A stretch of DNA of 64,000 bases from the NCBI RefSeq assembly GCF_000513095.1, contig NZ_BAUT01000003.1:62001-126000 (forward strand), in the 5' to 3' direction. Each line of letters starts with the position of its first letter. Within the stretch, counting starts at the first letter, position 1. The position numbers were made by a program, and so were the translations under genes. Shown piece after piece: positions 17,261-26,030 of this stretch. This DNA comes from Halalkalibacter wakoensis JCM 9140 (GTDB taxonomy: Bacteria > Bacillota > Bacilli > Bacillales > Bacillaceae_D). Under the pieces are notes generated by a model. That model saw only the letters and a list, made by a program, of their open reading frames with translations. It was not told the DNA's origin and ran no database searches.

Positions 17261-18808
17261 TTGATTAGAAATAAGGCAATTATCCTTTCTTTGTTTACAG
17301 TTCTTCTCATTTTTGTAACAGGTTGTAACCAAAGTGAAAGTACTTCTCAATCTCAGAACGACAGTGTGGGGGAAGGGGAAGAAAAGTCGTTAACGATGTT
17401 GTTCAGCTTTGCCTCTACAACAATAGATCCTCATCAAGACTGGATGGGAGTGCGTGCAGGCATTGCAGAGACGCTAGTAAAAGTGGATGAAGATCTAGAA
17501 ATTAAGCCATGGTTAGCGGAATCTTGGGAACAAAACGATGAGAGAACGTGGACGTTTACGATTAGAAAGGATGTCACATTCCATGATGGTACCGCAGTTG
17601 ACGCAGAAGCTGTTAAAACTTCATTTGAGCGTCTGCTGGAAGTCAACGGAACACTTGGATCCAATCTAAAAATTGCATCCATGGAAGCAAGCGGACAGGA
17701 GATTACGTTTACAACGACTGAAGAGTATCCAGCGTTTGTCTCAGAATTAGTACATCCAAATGCTTCTATTATCAAGGTTGATGTAGAAAACATTAGTGAA
17801 CAACCAATAGCAACTGGTCCATTTCAAGTAGTTGAGTTCACATCAGAAACAGAAATAAAGCTTGAAAGATATGTTGATTATTGGGATGGAGCAGCAAATA
17901 TAAATGATGTGACAATTAAGTTCAACTCTGATGGAAATGTTCGTGCTCTTGCTCTTCAATCAGGAGAAGCAGATATTGCCTATCATTTGCCTCCTGAAGC
18001 ACTAGACCCAATTGAAACGAGTGAAAACCTTCTAGTTGAATCGGTTTCGAGTTTGCGTGCGCATTTTATTCTTTATAATGCAGCAAAACCTGCTTTACAA
18101 GATGTGAACGTTCGAAAAGCCATTGATCTACTTCTAAATCGTCCCATCGCAGTAAGTGAAATCATGAATGGGCATGCAACAGCGGCAAATGGTCCGTTTA
18201 ACCCTAACTTTGCATTCGCAAGTGAAGAAGAACCAGAACAGTACAATCCAGCTCAAGCAGAGGCTTTCCTAAAAGAAGCTGGATTTGAGAAAAATGAAAA
18301 TGGGAAATTAGAAAAAGACGGAGAGGTTCTTACATTAACATTAGCAACGTTTCAAGGAAGACCTGAATTGCCTTTAATGGCTCAATATTTACAAGCAGAA
18401 GCGGCAAATATCGGATTGGAATTGAATATTATAACAGTTGAAAATATTGATAGTTACTTATGGGATCAACAAGATGAATGGGATATAGCAACTTATTCTA
18501 TCTTAACAGCTCCTAGGGGAGACGGTGGATATTTCTTGAATGTTGCTTACTTACCAGAGGGCTCTTTGAATCCAGGTCAAATTAATATTCCAGAGTTAAA
18601 TGAATTAATCCAACAGTTAAATGTAACAGCTGACGTCGATGAGCGAGTTGCTTTGCAAAAGCAAGCGGTCGAAATCATTCAGGAAGACGTTCCGCAATCA
18701 TTTATCTTATATCCTCATATCATTGTAGGTGTTAATGAACGCGTCAAAAACTGGAGCCCAGGTACGGAAGAGTATTACCTAATTACAAATAAAATGGACG
18801 TAGAATAG
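17261..18808 (+). CDS. Nickel/peptide-type ABC substrate-binding lipoprotein
   Basis: This is an SBP family 5 (NikA/OppA/CntA) receptor. A lipoprotein signal ends in FVTGC near residue 22. Domain motifs include PWLAESWEQNDERTW, FTIRKDVTFHDGT, DVNVRKAIDLLLNRP and NGPFNP; the 515-residue length fits. The TTG start follows AGGAG at 17246-17250. It is the first gene of an importer operon behind two Zur-like sites, so its ligand is probably zinc or a zinc-metallophore complex rather than peptide or nickel; this is inference from regulation. A terminator hairpin directly downstream should make it more abundant than the permease genes. Confidence 0.82.
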   Translation: MIRNKAIILSLFTVLLIFVTGCNQSESTSQSQNDSVGEGEEKSLTMLFSFASTTIDPHQDWMGVRAGIAETLVKVDEDLEIKPWLAESWEQNDERTWTFTIRKDVTFHDGTAVDAEAVKTSFERLLEVNGTLGSNLKIASMEASGQEITFTTTEEYPAFVSELVHPNASIIKVDVENISEQPIATGPFQVVEFTSETEIKLERYVDYWDGAANINDVTIKFNSDGNVRALALQSGEADIAYHLPPEALDPIETSENLLVESVSSLRAHFILYNAAKPALQDVNVRKAIDLLLNRPIAVSEIMNGHATAANGPFNPNFAFASEEEPEQYNPAQAEAFLKEAGFEKNENGKLEKDGEVLTLTLATFQGRPELPLMAQYLQAEAANIGLELNIITVENIDSYLWDQQDEWDIATYSILTAPRGDGGYFLNVAYLPEGSLNPGQINIPELNELIQQLNVTADVDERVALQKQAVEIIQEDVPQSFILYPHIIVGVNERVKNWSPGTEEYYLITNKMDVE

Positions 18809-18811
18809 CAA

Positions 18812-18850
18812 AAGAGTGAAAGTGCCTTTTTAAAGACACTTTCACTTTTC
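18812..18850 (+). terminator. Partial terminator between SBP and permease genes
   Basis: The stem AGTGAAAGTG/CACTTTCACT, with a 12-base loop and a short T-rich tail, lies in the 76-base gap after the receptor gene. It probably lowers expression of the downstream genes relative to the receptor. Confidence 0.65.
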
Positions 18851-18884
18851 TTGTTCGTTTAAAAGATTTCGGCAGGTGAGAAAA

Positions 18885-19832
18885 ATGAAGATTTTATCCA
18901 TTGTTGGTTCAAGATTTGTCCAGTTACTCATCATGATTTTAGTGCTCTCTTTTGTGACTTTTTTATTAATGAAAATCACACCGGGGGATCCCATTAGAGC
19001 CATTTTAAAAGTAGATGATGTTATTTCAACAACAGTAGAAGAAGAGAAATTAAGGAAAGAATATGGTTATGATCAACCGGTATTAGTTCAATACGGTCAA
19101 TGGCTTTGGAATGTTGCTCAATTTGATTTAGGAGAGTCTGTCATTGCGAAAAGACCGGTACTGGATATGATTATGAGCAGATTGCCAGCAACAGTTGCAT
19201 TAACGATAGGAGGCATGATTGTACTTTTTATGATTTCCATTCCATTAGGAGTGTTAGGCGCTGTCTATGAAGGTCGATGGCCGGATTATGTAAGCAGGTG
19301 GATCGCGATGATGGGAGCTTCCATTCCGAGTTTTTGGTTAGGTTTGTTATTAATTTATGTTTTCTCTTTAACCTTTAACCTTTTACCAGTCATGGGGACA
19401 GGAACACTGGCTCATTTTGTTTTGCCATCAATCACACTAGGTATTGCAATGGCCCCAATGTATATTCGCTTATTACGAGAACGACTCATTGCTACATTAC
19501 AAAGCTCTTATATTGAAGCAGCAAAAGCAAGAGGGTTACGGAAAGAGCGGGTTCTTCTTTTTCATGCCATTAGAGGGAGCCTCATTCCACTCGTTACTAT
19601 GTTTGGTTTAAGCATTGGCAGTCTTCTTGGAGGAATAACGGTTATTGAGATCCTCTTTTCCTGGCCGGGGATGGGGGAGTTAATAGTAAATGCCGTGATG
19701 CAGCGTGATTACCCTGTGATTCAGGGATACATTATTATAGTGGGATTTTTAGTTGTGATATCAAATCTTATTGTAGATGTGATGTACGTATTGATTAACC
19801 CGCAAATCAAGCAAGGAAAGGAGGCAGGGTGA
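18885..19832 (+). CDS. ABC permease, NikB/OppB type
   Basis: This is the first inner-membrane subunit of the importer. Six hydrophobic segments are evident; FLLMKITPGDP near the N-terminus and the EAAKARGLRKERVL loop (EAA motif for ATPase contact) near residue 205 mark the DppB/NikB family. The length is about 315 residues. ATG at 18885 follows GGCAGGTGAG. Its stop overlaps the next gene's ATG. Confidence 0.88.
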   Translation: MKILSIVGSRFVQLLIMILVLSFVTFLLMKITPGDPIRAILKVDDVISTTVEEEKLRKEYGYDQPVLVQYGQWLWNVAQFDLGESVIAKRPVLDMIMSRLPATVALTIGGMIVLFMISIPLGVLGAVYEGRWPDYVSRWIAMMGASIPSFWLGLLLIYVFSLTFNLLPVMGTGTLAHFVLPSITLGIAMAPMYIRLLRERLIATLQSSYIEAAKARGLRKERVLLFHAIRGSLIPLVTMFGLSIGSLLGGITVIEILFSWPGMGELIVNAVMQRDYPVIQGYIIIVGFLVVISNLIVDVMYVLINPQIKQGKEAG

Positions 19833-20680
19833 TGGAAACAGCATTGACCAAAAATTCTCGATTGTTTCGTAACCCTAATCTGAGTATAGGAATAATCCTT
19901 GCGCTCTTCCTTGCATGTATTACGTTTTTGGGAGGCGTTCTTGTCCCGCATGATCCTTTTCAAATTGATATGAATAATAGGTTGCAAGGTGTGTCTTCTG
20001 GCAACTTACTTGGGACGGACCAACTAGGTCGAGACGTATTTTCAAGAATCATTTATGGTGCTAAGTTGACAATTGGTTTAGGGATGTTTGCCATAATGAT
20101 GTCTATTTGTATCGGTGTTCCCATTGGACTTCTTTCTGGTTACATCGGTGGAAAAATAGATGCCTTATTTATGAGGATGATCGACGGCATTTTAGCTTTT
20201 CCTGACTTCATACTTGCCATTGCCATTGCTGGAATGTTAGGTCCTAGTTTAACCAATATTATTATTGCAATTGTGTTAGTCAGATGGATTGTTTATGCAC
20301 GTGTTGTTCGCGGATTAGTCTTGGCCGAAAAAGAAAAAGAGTATGTACTCGTGTCAAAAGTTTCTAATTCGAGCTCGTTCAAAACGATTCGTATGCATTT
20401 GCTGCCGCAAGTGATGCCAGACATTATTGTCATGGCAGCGATTGACGTCGGAAAAGTGATTTTACTTATTTCCGCATTATCCTATATCGGTCTTGGAGCA
20501 CAGCCACCACTTCCAGAATGGGGGGCCATGCTTAACGATGGACGAGGGTATTTTCAAGTTGTCCCTTCTTTAATGATTTATCCTGGACTTGCTATTATGT
20601 TAACTGTCTTATGTTGCAATTTACTAGGTGATGGACTGAAAAGTTACTTTGATATTCGAAAAGGGGGGAATGGTTTGTGA
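19832..20680 (+). CDS. ABC permease, NikC/OppC type
   Basis: This is the second membrane subunit. The N-terminal extension and LGTDQLGRDVFSRIIYGAK are the hallmark of DppC/NikC proteins; the PDFILAIAIAGMLG segment and the late ALSYIGLGAQPPLPEWG are also present. ATG at 19832 is preferred over GTG at 19829 because AAAGGAGG ends seven bases before it. The length is about 282 residues. The usual EAA loop is less conserved (VLVSKVSNSSSFKTIR). Confidence 0.88.
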   Translation: METALTKNSRLFRNPNLSIGIILALFLACITFLGGVLVPHDPFQIDMNNRLQGVSSGNLLGTDQLGRDVFSRIIYGAKLTIGLGMFAIMMSICIGVPIGLLSGYIGGKIDALFMRMIDGILAFPDFILAIAIAGMLGPSLTNIIIAIVLVRWIVYARVVRGLVLAEKEKEYVLVSKVSNSSSFKTIRMHLLPQVMPDIIVMAAIDVGKVILLISALSYIGLGAQPPLPEWGAMLNDGRGYFQVVPSLMIYPGLAIMLTVLCCNLLGDGLKSYFDIRKGGNGL

Positions 20681-21495
20681 GCGAATTTCTACTGTGTATT
20701 CAGAATTTAAATATTCAGATAAGATCTGGGGAAAAAACTCTTTTAAGAAACGTCAATATTGAGGTGAAGAAAGGGGAGGTTGTGGGACTCATCGGGGAAA
20801 GCGGAAGTGGAAAAAGTTTAACGGCTAGAGCCATTATGGGTCTGCTTCCACATGGAATGAATCTAAATGGTCAGATTCTATTTAAAAATGATGACTTAGT
20901 AAGTCTCTCTGCAGAAGCACATCGTCAACTTTTAGGAAATGAAATTGGTATGATTTTTCAAGATTACCGTGGGAGCTTTACTCCATTTATAAAAATAGGA
21001 AAGCAAATGGTCGAGACCATTTGTACGCATCAAAAGGTTCGAAAAAAAGAGGCGCAAAGTATAGCTTTGCAAGTTCTTGATAAAATGGGTTTGGAAGCAA
21101 ACCGAGTCTTCTTTAGTTACCCGTTTCAATTAAGCGGTGGACAATTGCAGCGTGCTTCGATTGCAATGGCTATTTCACTAAAACCCTCATTATTAATATG
21201 TGACGAAATGACAACAGCACTTGATGTAATGAATGGTGAAAAGGTATTGCATTATATAGATGAAGTTCGCAGAGAAACCGGTTGTGCAGTGTTAATGATT
21301 ACGCACGATCTAGCTCAAGCATATAAACGAACGGATCGAATGTATGTGATGAACCAAGGAGAAATTGTTGAAGAGGGACTACCCGAACAAATTCGTTGTC
21401 ACCATCAACATCCATACACGAAAAAGCTGTGTTCTTGTTTACTTGCTCTTCCTGGAGAAACATTAATAACGGATGAAAGAGTGATGTCTGGATGA
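20677..21495 (+). CDS. ABC ATPase, NikD/OppD type
   Basis: This is the first nucleotide-binding subunit: Walker A GESGSGKSLTA, signature LSGGQLQRASIA, Walker B LLICDEMTTALD and H-loop ITHDL. The C-terminal oligopeptide-type extension is short, with HPYTKKLCSCL. It has a GTG start overlapping the permease stop. It forms the ATPase pair with the next gene. Confidence 0.87.
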   Translation: MSEFLLCIQNLNIQIRSGEKTLLRNVNIEVKKGEVVGLIGESGSGKSLTARAIMGLLPHGMNLNGQILFKNDDLVSLSAEAHRQLLGNEIGMIFQDYRGSFTPFIKIGKQMVETICTHQKVRKKEAQSIALQVLDKMGLEANRVFFSYPFQLSGGQLQRASIAMAISLKPSLLICDEMTTALDVMNGEKVLHYIDEVRRETGCAVLMITHDLAQAYKRTDRMYVMNQGEIVEEGLPEQIRCHHQHPYTKKLCSCLLALPGETLITDERVMSG

Positions 21496-22262
21496 GTTTA
21501 GTTGTAGAAGGTCTTTCCAAGCGCTATTCCAAAGGAGTTCAAGCATTGAATTCAGTCTCCTTTTGTGTCAATGAAGGGGAATGCATAGGAATTGTAGGAG
21601 AGAGTGGCAGTGGGAAAAGTACGTTGGGTAGAATTTTATTAGGATTGGAAACGTATAAAGAAGGCAGGATTACTTATCATGGTAAGCCAATAGCTCCAAG
21701 GAAACGTTCTGATTTAAGGCAGTTTCGGAAAAGAGTTCAAATGGTCTTTCAAGATTCGACAAGTACGTTGAATCCAAAATTACCAATTTGGAAAAGCATA
21801 CTTGAGCCATTAGATAACTTTAAGGAAATCACTCCCTCTTTTATAAAAGTAGAAGGTCTTTCAAGAAAAGAAATAGCTCAAGAACTTTTAGAAATAGTTG
21901 GATTAGAGAAAGACATGGTGGATCGTTATCCGGGAGAGTTAAGTGGAGGACAAAAACAACGTGTGAGTATTGCAAGGGCTATCAGTATTGAACCATCCCT
22001 TCTTGTATGTGATGAACCTACAGCTAGCTTAGATGTTACAGTACAAGTGCAAATTTTACGTTTGTTGAAACAGCTTCAACAACATACGAATATGACCATT
22101 TTATTTATTTCTCATGATATAAGGGCGGTTTCCTTTTTATGTGAGAAGGTAATGGTACTAAAAGATGGCTTCATGGTCGATCAATTTGAGTTATCACAAT
22201 TATATGATGACAAACGCCATCATTATACGAAGGCTTTAATTCAAGCAGCAAGGATTGATTAA
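21492..22262 (+). CDS. ABC ATPase, NikE/OppF type
   Basis: This is the second nucleotide-binding subunit: Walker A GESGSGKSTLG, signature LSGGQKQRVSIA, Walker B LLVCDEPTASLD and ISHDIRAV H-loop. The 256-residue length is on the short side for OppF and fits NikE/CntF. Its ATG overlaps the previous stop (ATGA), showing tight operon structure. Confidence 0.88.
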   Translation: MSLVVEGLSKRYSKGVQALNSVSFCVNEGECIGIVGESGSGKSTLGRILLGLETYKEGRITYHGKPIAPRKRSDLRQFRKRVQMVFQDSTSTLNPKLPIWKSILEPLDNFKEITPSFIKVEGLSRKEIAQELLEIVGLEKDMVDRYPGELSGGQKQRVSIARAISIEPSLLVCDEPTASLDVTVQVQILRLLKQLQQHTNMTILFISHDIRAVSFLCEKVMVLKDGFMVDQFELSQLYDDKRHHYTKALIQAARID

Positions 22263-22296
22263 AGAACGAAAGATAGATAGATTGAGGGAGAAACAT

Positions 22297-23642
22297 ATGA
22301 AGCTAGCGACATCGTCTTCACTAGAATTAAAAGAAACAAAGACTTTTACTCATAGAGAGTATTTAACACTGGCTATCCCTCTTATTATTTCAGGGATCTC
22401 CACTCCGATATTAGGTGCAGTTGATACGGCTGTAATTGGTCAAATTCCTGACGCGGCTGCTCTTGGTGGAGTAGCAATAGGAGCGGTCATTTTTAATACG
22501 ATGTATTGGTTGCTTGGCTTTCTCAGAGTAAGTACAAGTGGATTCACGGCACAAGCTGAAGGGGCAAACAATCAAATGGAGATGCTATTATCTTTCCTGC
22601 GACCAATGATGATCGCTGTTTTGTTTGGTTTGCTTTTTATCATCTTGCAGAAACCTATTATACATGTAGCTTTACAAGTATTTGGTGGAAGTGAAGCAGT
22701 ATCTAGTTTTGCTGCTGATTATTTTTCTATTCGAATATGGGGGGCTCCTTTTATTCTGCTAAGCTATGTAATGATCGGTTGGTTGATTGGAATGGGTAAG
22801 GTTCGGTTAGCTTTAGCCACTCAGATTACGATGAATCTTTTAAATATCATTTTAGATATTGTTTTTGTATTAGGATTAGGAATGGGCGTTACAGGAGTAG
22901 CGTATGCGACCGTTATTTCTGAAATCAGTGCTGTTCTGTTTGGAGCATGGGTGATTTTTCAAGCAAATAGGGACAAGATCTCACAAGTAAACCAGCAAAT
23001 GTTACTAGAGTCGAAACCTCTTCTAAAGATGCTGAGAGTAAATAGAGACTTTTTCTTGCGGACCGTTTGTTTATTAGTTATGACCGGTGTCTTTACAGCA
23101 AAAGGTGCAAGTATGGGAGAAGTAACACTAGCAGCCAATGCAATTTTACTACAAATTCATTATATTATGGCTTATTTATTTGGCGGGTTTGCAAATGCTC
23201 GAGTATTCTTGTTGGAAGAGCGATAGGAGGAAAAAACCTCTCACTTTATAAACGTGCATTTTCGTTATCTGGACAATGGGGATTTGGTTCGGCGATTTGT
23301 TTGTTTTTTGTTATCTTGTTGTTGGGTGAATCGATCGTTGCATTATTTACGACGTTACTAGATGTAAGGCTACTAGCTAACGATCTACTAATTTGGTTGT
23401 TCATCTTTCCATTTGTGGGATTTTGGGGATTACAATTAGAGGGGATTTTCTCTGGAGCTACAGAGGCCAAATCTGTTAGAGACTCCATTGCTCTTGCATT
23501 AATTATATTTTCAGCAGCAATCTGGTTCTTTGTACCGATTTACGAGCAGCATGGAATTTGGTTGGCTTTTGTCTTGTTTAGCTTCGGGCGATCCTTCTTT
23601 TTATCATTGTATGTACCAAGATTAACAAAGACTAAATTTTAA
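22297..23642 (+). CDS. MATE-family exporter, DinF-like (frameshifted)
   Basis: This multidrug and toxin extrusion family antiporter has about twelve membrane segments. The opening LAIPLIISGISTPILGAVDTAVIG and VSTSGFTAQAEGAN are typical of DinF-type MATE proteins. The frame breaks near 23199: adding one T in GCTCG turns the shifted tail into FANASSILVGRAIGG, which is conserved, and restores about 449 residues. ATG at 22297 follows GAGGGAG. It starts 34 bases after the importer ATPase with no terminator between, so it is probably in the same Zur-linked operon; export of a metallophore is possible but no synthesis genes are seen nearby. Confidence 0.82.
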
Positions 23643-23726
23643 TCAGTGCTGTTTGTTTTTGTAATAGAGGGGTAGGAAGACGGGGAACGGATTGGTTACG
23701 CTTTTAGAGAAACGAGAAAAGCTATA

Positions 23727-23775
23727 GGGGTGTCCTAAAAGACTGAAAAATGCCTTTTAGGATACCCTCCTTTTA
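23727..23775. terminator. Bidirectional terminator after MATE and chrA
   Basis: GGGTGTCCTAAAAG pairs with CTTTTAGGATACCC, followed by a T tract. It is one of three related terminator hairpins in the window, the others near 39.8 and 60.7 kb. Confidence 0.78.
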
Positions 23776-24963
23776 TATAATAGATAAGAAAAACCCACCA
23801 GCAGCGCCTGCTAGGACAATTACCCAAGCTGAAGCTTCCAAAAGACCAACATACTAAACAAAATGGCAGCAAAAGCAAAGTCTTTTGCTGATAAAATGGA
23901 ACTCGTCCAAATCGGATGATATAGAGCAGCGATTAAAATGCCAACAACAGCAGCATTTACACCCATTAAGGCACCTTTAATCTTAGGGTTCCGTCTTAGT
24001 GAATTCCAAAAAGGCAGTGTACCTATAATGAGGAGGAAAGCTGGTAAGAAGATAGCAACTGTTGCTAAAAGCCCACCTTGCCATCCATTTATAACAGCAC
24101 CAATATACGCAGCAAACGTAAATAAAGGACCTGGTACAGCTTGGGCGGCACCATATCCAGCCAGAAACTCTTCTTCACTCAACCAGCCAGTTGGAACAAA
24201 TTCTCGCTCAAGTAAAGGCAAGACAACGTGTCCACCTCCAAAGACGAGGGAACCAGCTCGGTAAAAACTATCGAACATTGCAACCCAACTAAGATTTGTC
24301 ATTTCTCTAAAAATAGGCAAAGCAATTAGTAAACCAAAAAACAAGGTCAAACAAATTACTGCAAAGCGATGCGAGATCGGAAATGTAACAGGTTCTGAAT
24401 CATCGTCAATTACATGTTGCCTATATAAAAGATATCCAATAAAACCAGCGACAAGAATAACCCCAACTTGAGTGAAAGCTGTTTGCCAAAGCAATGTCGT
24501 GACAACAGCAAATAATGCAATCGTTTTTCTTTTTACATCCGGAGTCAAATTTTTAGCCATACCTAAAATCGCATGAGCAACGACAACGACGGCAACAATT
24601 TTTAAGCCGTAAATCCAGCCTGCCTCTGTAAATCCAAGGCTATGTAATAACAATGCAAACACAATTAAAGCGATAACCGAAGGAAGTGTAAAACCTAGAA
24701 ACGAGACAATCCCTCCTAAAACCCCCGCCCGCATGACACCAATTCCAATACCAACTTGGCTACTCGCAGGACCAGGTAAGAATTGACAAAGCTACTAAGT
24801 CAGCATAACTTTTCTCATCCATCCACTTTCGTCTGCGAATATATTCATTGTGAAAATAGCCTAAATGAGCCACTGGTCCACCGAAAGAAGTGAAGCCAAG
24901 CCTTGTTGAGACAAGAAAAATTTCGATCAATAACTGTAATTTATTCGTTTTTTTCTCTTCCAC
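23773..24963 (-). CDS. chrA: Chromate transporter ChrA, two-domain form (two frameshifts)
   Basis: This CHR-family membrane protein has duplicated halves; it is usually linked to chromate efflux, though its true substrate here is unknown. N-terminal motif TRLGFTSFGGPVAHLGYF and second-half GSLVFGGGHVVLPLLE are the paired CHR signatures, and GYGAAQAVPGPLFTFAAY follows. Two frame breaks are seen: near 24786, where two bases appear missing before the conserved QFLPGPASSQVG, and near 23831, where one base of CC is missing before AWVIVLAGAAGG. Restored length is about 396 residues. The GTG start at 24963 follows AAGGAAGGTG. It is 15 bases from padR, so the two form an operon. Confidence 0.82.
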
Positions 24964-24978
24964 CTTTGATCACCTTCC

Positions 24979-25287
24979 TTATTTCTTAATTTCCTTAAAT
25001 AACTCATAAGCTTTTGTCCGAGCTTCTTCCAATAACATTTGCCCTTTTGCTGTCGTTGAATAATACTTTCGAACCTTTCCATCCACTTTTTGCTCTGTTT
25101 TTATGAGCAAGCCATTTGCTTCCATGTTATGAAGGATAGGGTAGAGAGTTCCGGCGCTTAAGTCGTACCCATGTTCTTTTAATTCTTCCAACATCCACAG
25201 GCCAAATATGGGTTTTTCATTTGCGTGATGCAAAATATGTATTTGGATAAAGCCTAAAAATAGCTTCCTTAAAACTCGATCACTCAA
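24979..25287 (-). CDS. PadR-family transcriptional regulator
   Basis: This 102-residue winged-helix repressor has the PadR pattern: ILHHANEKPIFGLWMLEELKEHGYDLSAGTLYPILHNMEANGLL, with KVRKYYSTTAKGQ forming the wing. I chose TTG at 25287 because AAGGAGG sits six bases before it; the upstream open frame has no ribosome site. It lies directly before chrA and probably controls it and itself through the inverted repeat upstream. The inducing ligand is unknown. Confidence 0.85.
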   Translation of the reverse strand: MSDRVLRKLFLGFIQIHILHHANEKPIFGLWMLEELKEHGYDLSAGTLYPILHNMEANGLLIKTEQKVDGKVRKYYSTTAKGQMLLEEARTKAYELFKEIKK

Positions 25288-25310
25288 ACAATTCCTCCTT
25301 AACTTTTCAT

Positions 25311-25325
25311 TATCGAAAACCGATA
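25311..25325. promoter_or_regulatory. Possible PadR operator
   Basis: TATCG and CGATA arms with a 5-base spacer form an inverted repeat 24 bases before the padR start. The position fits autoregulation; the sequence is not a canonical PadR ATGT-N8-ACAT site. Confidence 0.35.
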
Positions 25326-25392
25326 TTACAACGGTAACAAATTGAACTGAAAGGTTCAATAAAGAGACGAGAAAGTTAATAAAACATTTACA

Positions 25393-25433
25393 TAAAAAAA
25401 CTCTCTCTCCTGATCAAAAACAGGTTGAGAGAG
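25393..25433 (-). terminator. Terminator of the phosphatase gene (minus strand)
   Basis: On the minus strand CTCTCTCAACCTG pairs with CAGGAGAGAGAG, followed by seven Ts, shortly after the phosphatase stop. Confidence 0.75.
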
Positions 25434-25441
25434 CACTTCTG

Positions 25442-25834
25442 TTAAGTGTTTGGAAAAAGTTGTTGTAAATCTTTCTTGAATTCAGGATGGATTTGGATTT
25501 GAGCCCGAATTTGTTGGACCATTTTTTCTGCTTGTTCGACCGTTTCTGCCATCCCTAGCTTAATCAATACCCCAATGGCCACACTACCTGTGCGGCTTTT
25601 ACCACCTTTTCAATGAAGGACAACTCTTTTGTTGTCTTTAAATGCTTCGACTACGAACGAGATGGCTTTTTCTAAGTTCTTTAGTTGGTTCCTCTCCCCG
25701 TCTACTAGAGGAATGTGAATCCAGTCTATTTGTTCATTAGGAACAACACTATCTGTAGCTTCAGCACGAAGGTCAACAACATAAGTAATAAGCTCTGAAT
25801 CTGTTATGTTGCTTACTTCTTTTTCTCCACACAT
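25442..25834 (-). CDS. Small tyrosine/dual-specificity phosphatase with TGA at the catalytic Cys
   Basis: This cytoplasmic protein-tyrosine-phosphatase-like protein has about 130 codons. VVDLRAEA near residue 20 and PLVDGERNQ precede the P-loop. The P-loop HC(x)5R reads VVLH, then TGA (25612-25610), then KGGKSRTGSVAIGVL in the same frame, continuing 55 more codons to TAA. TGA thus replaces exactly the nucleophilic cysteine; all else is intact. Possible explanations are a base-call error (TGC or TGT), a real nonsense change, or selenocysteine; a hairpin follows the TGA (see separate entry). ATG at 25834 has AAAGGG upstream; homologues often begin some ten residues earlier, so the N-terminus is unsure. 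Confidence 0.72.
25578..25596 (-). other. Hairpin downstream of the in-frame TGA (SECIS-like geometry)
   Basis: On the coding strand GCCGCAC pairs with GTGTGGC (7 bp, one G-U) around the loop AGGTA. It begins 14 bases after the TGA, so 20 bases separate TGA and apical loop, and a G is the second loop base. These values fall in the published range for bacterial SECIS elements. The same bases encode the conserved P-loop residues SRTGSVA, so the fold may be accidental. Confidence 0.3.
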
Positions 25835-25986
25835 AAATATCCCTTTAATTAACGACTTGAAAATCAGACAATATCAATCACCTCTATTATATTTTAGCTA
25901 GTTTCTGGGTTTGTGACAACTTGACTATTTCCATTATCATAAAAATGTAAAGCAAACGACAAAATTCTTGTTTTTGCGTTTACATT

Positions 25987-26016
25987 CTATTAACAACACG
26001 ACTATACTGTTAATAG
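25987..26016. repeat. Inverted repeat overlapping the ribosome site of the GGDEF-EAL gene
   Basis: CTATTAACA and TGTTAATAG are perfect 9-base arms with a 12-base spacer. The second arm abuts AGGAGG, 15 bases before the ATG. It could be an operator or an RNA hairpin limiting translation. Confidence 0.4.
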
Positions 26017-26030
26017 GAGGTTGATCATCA

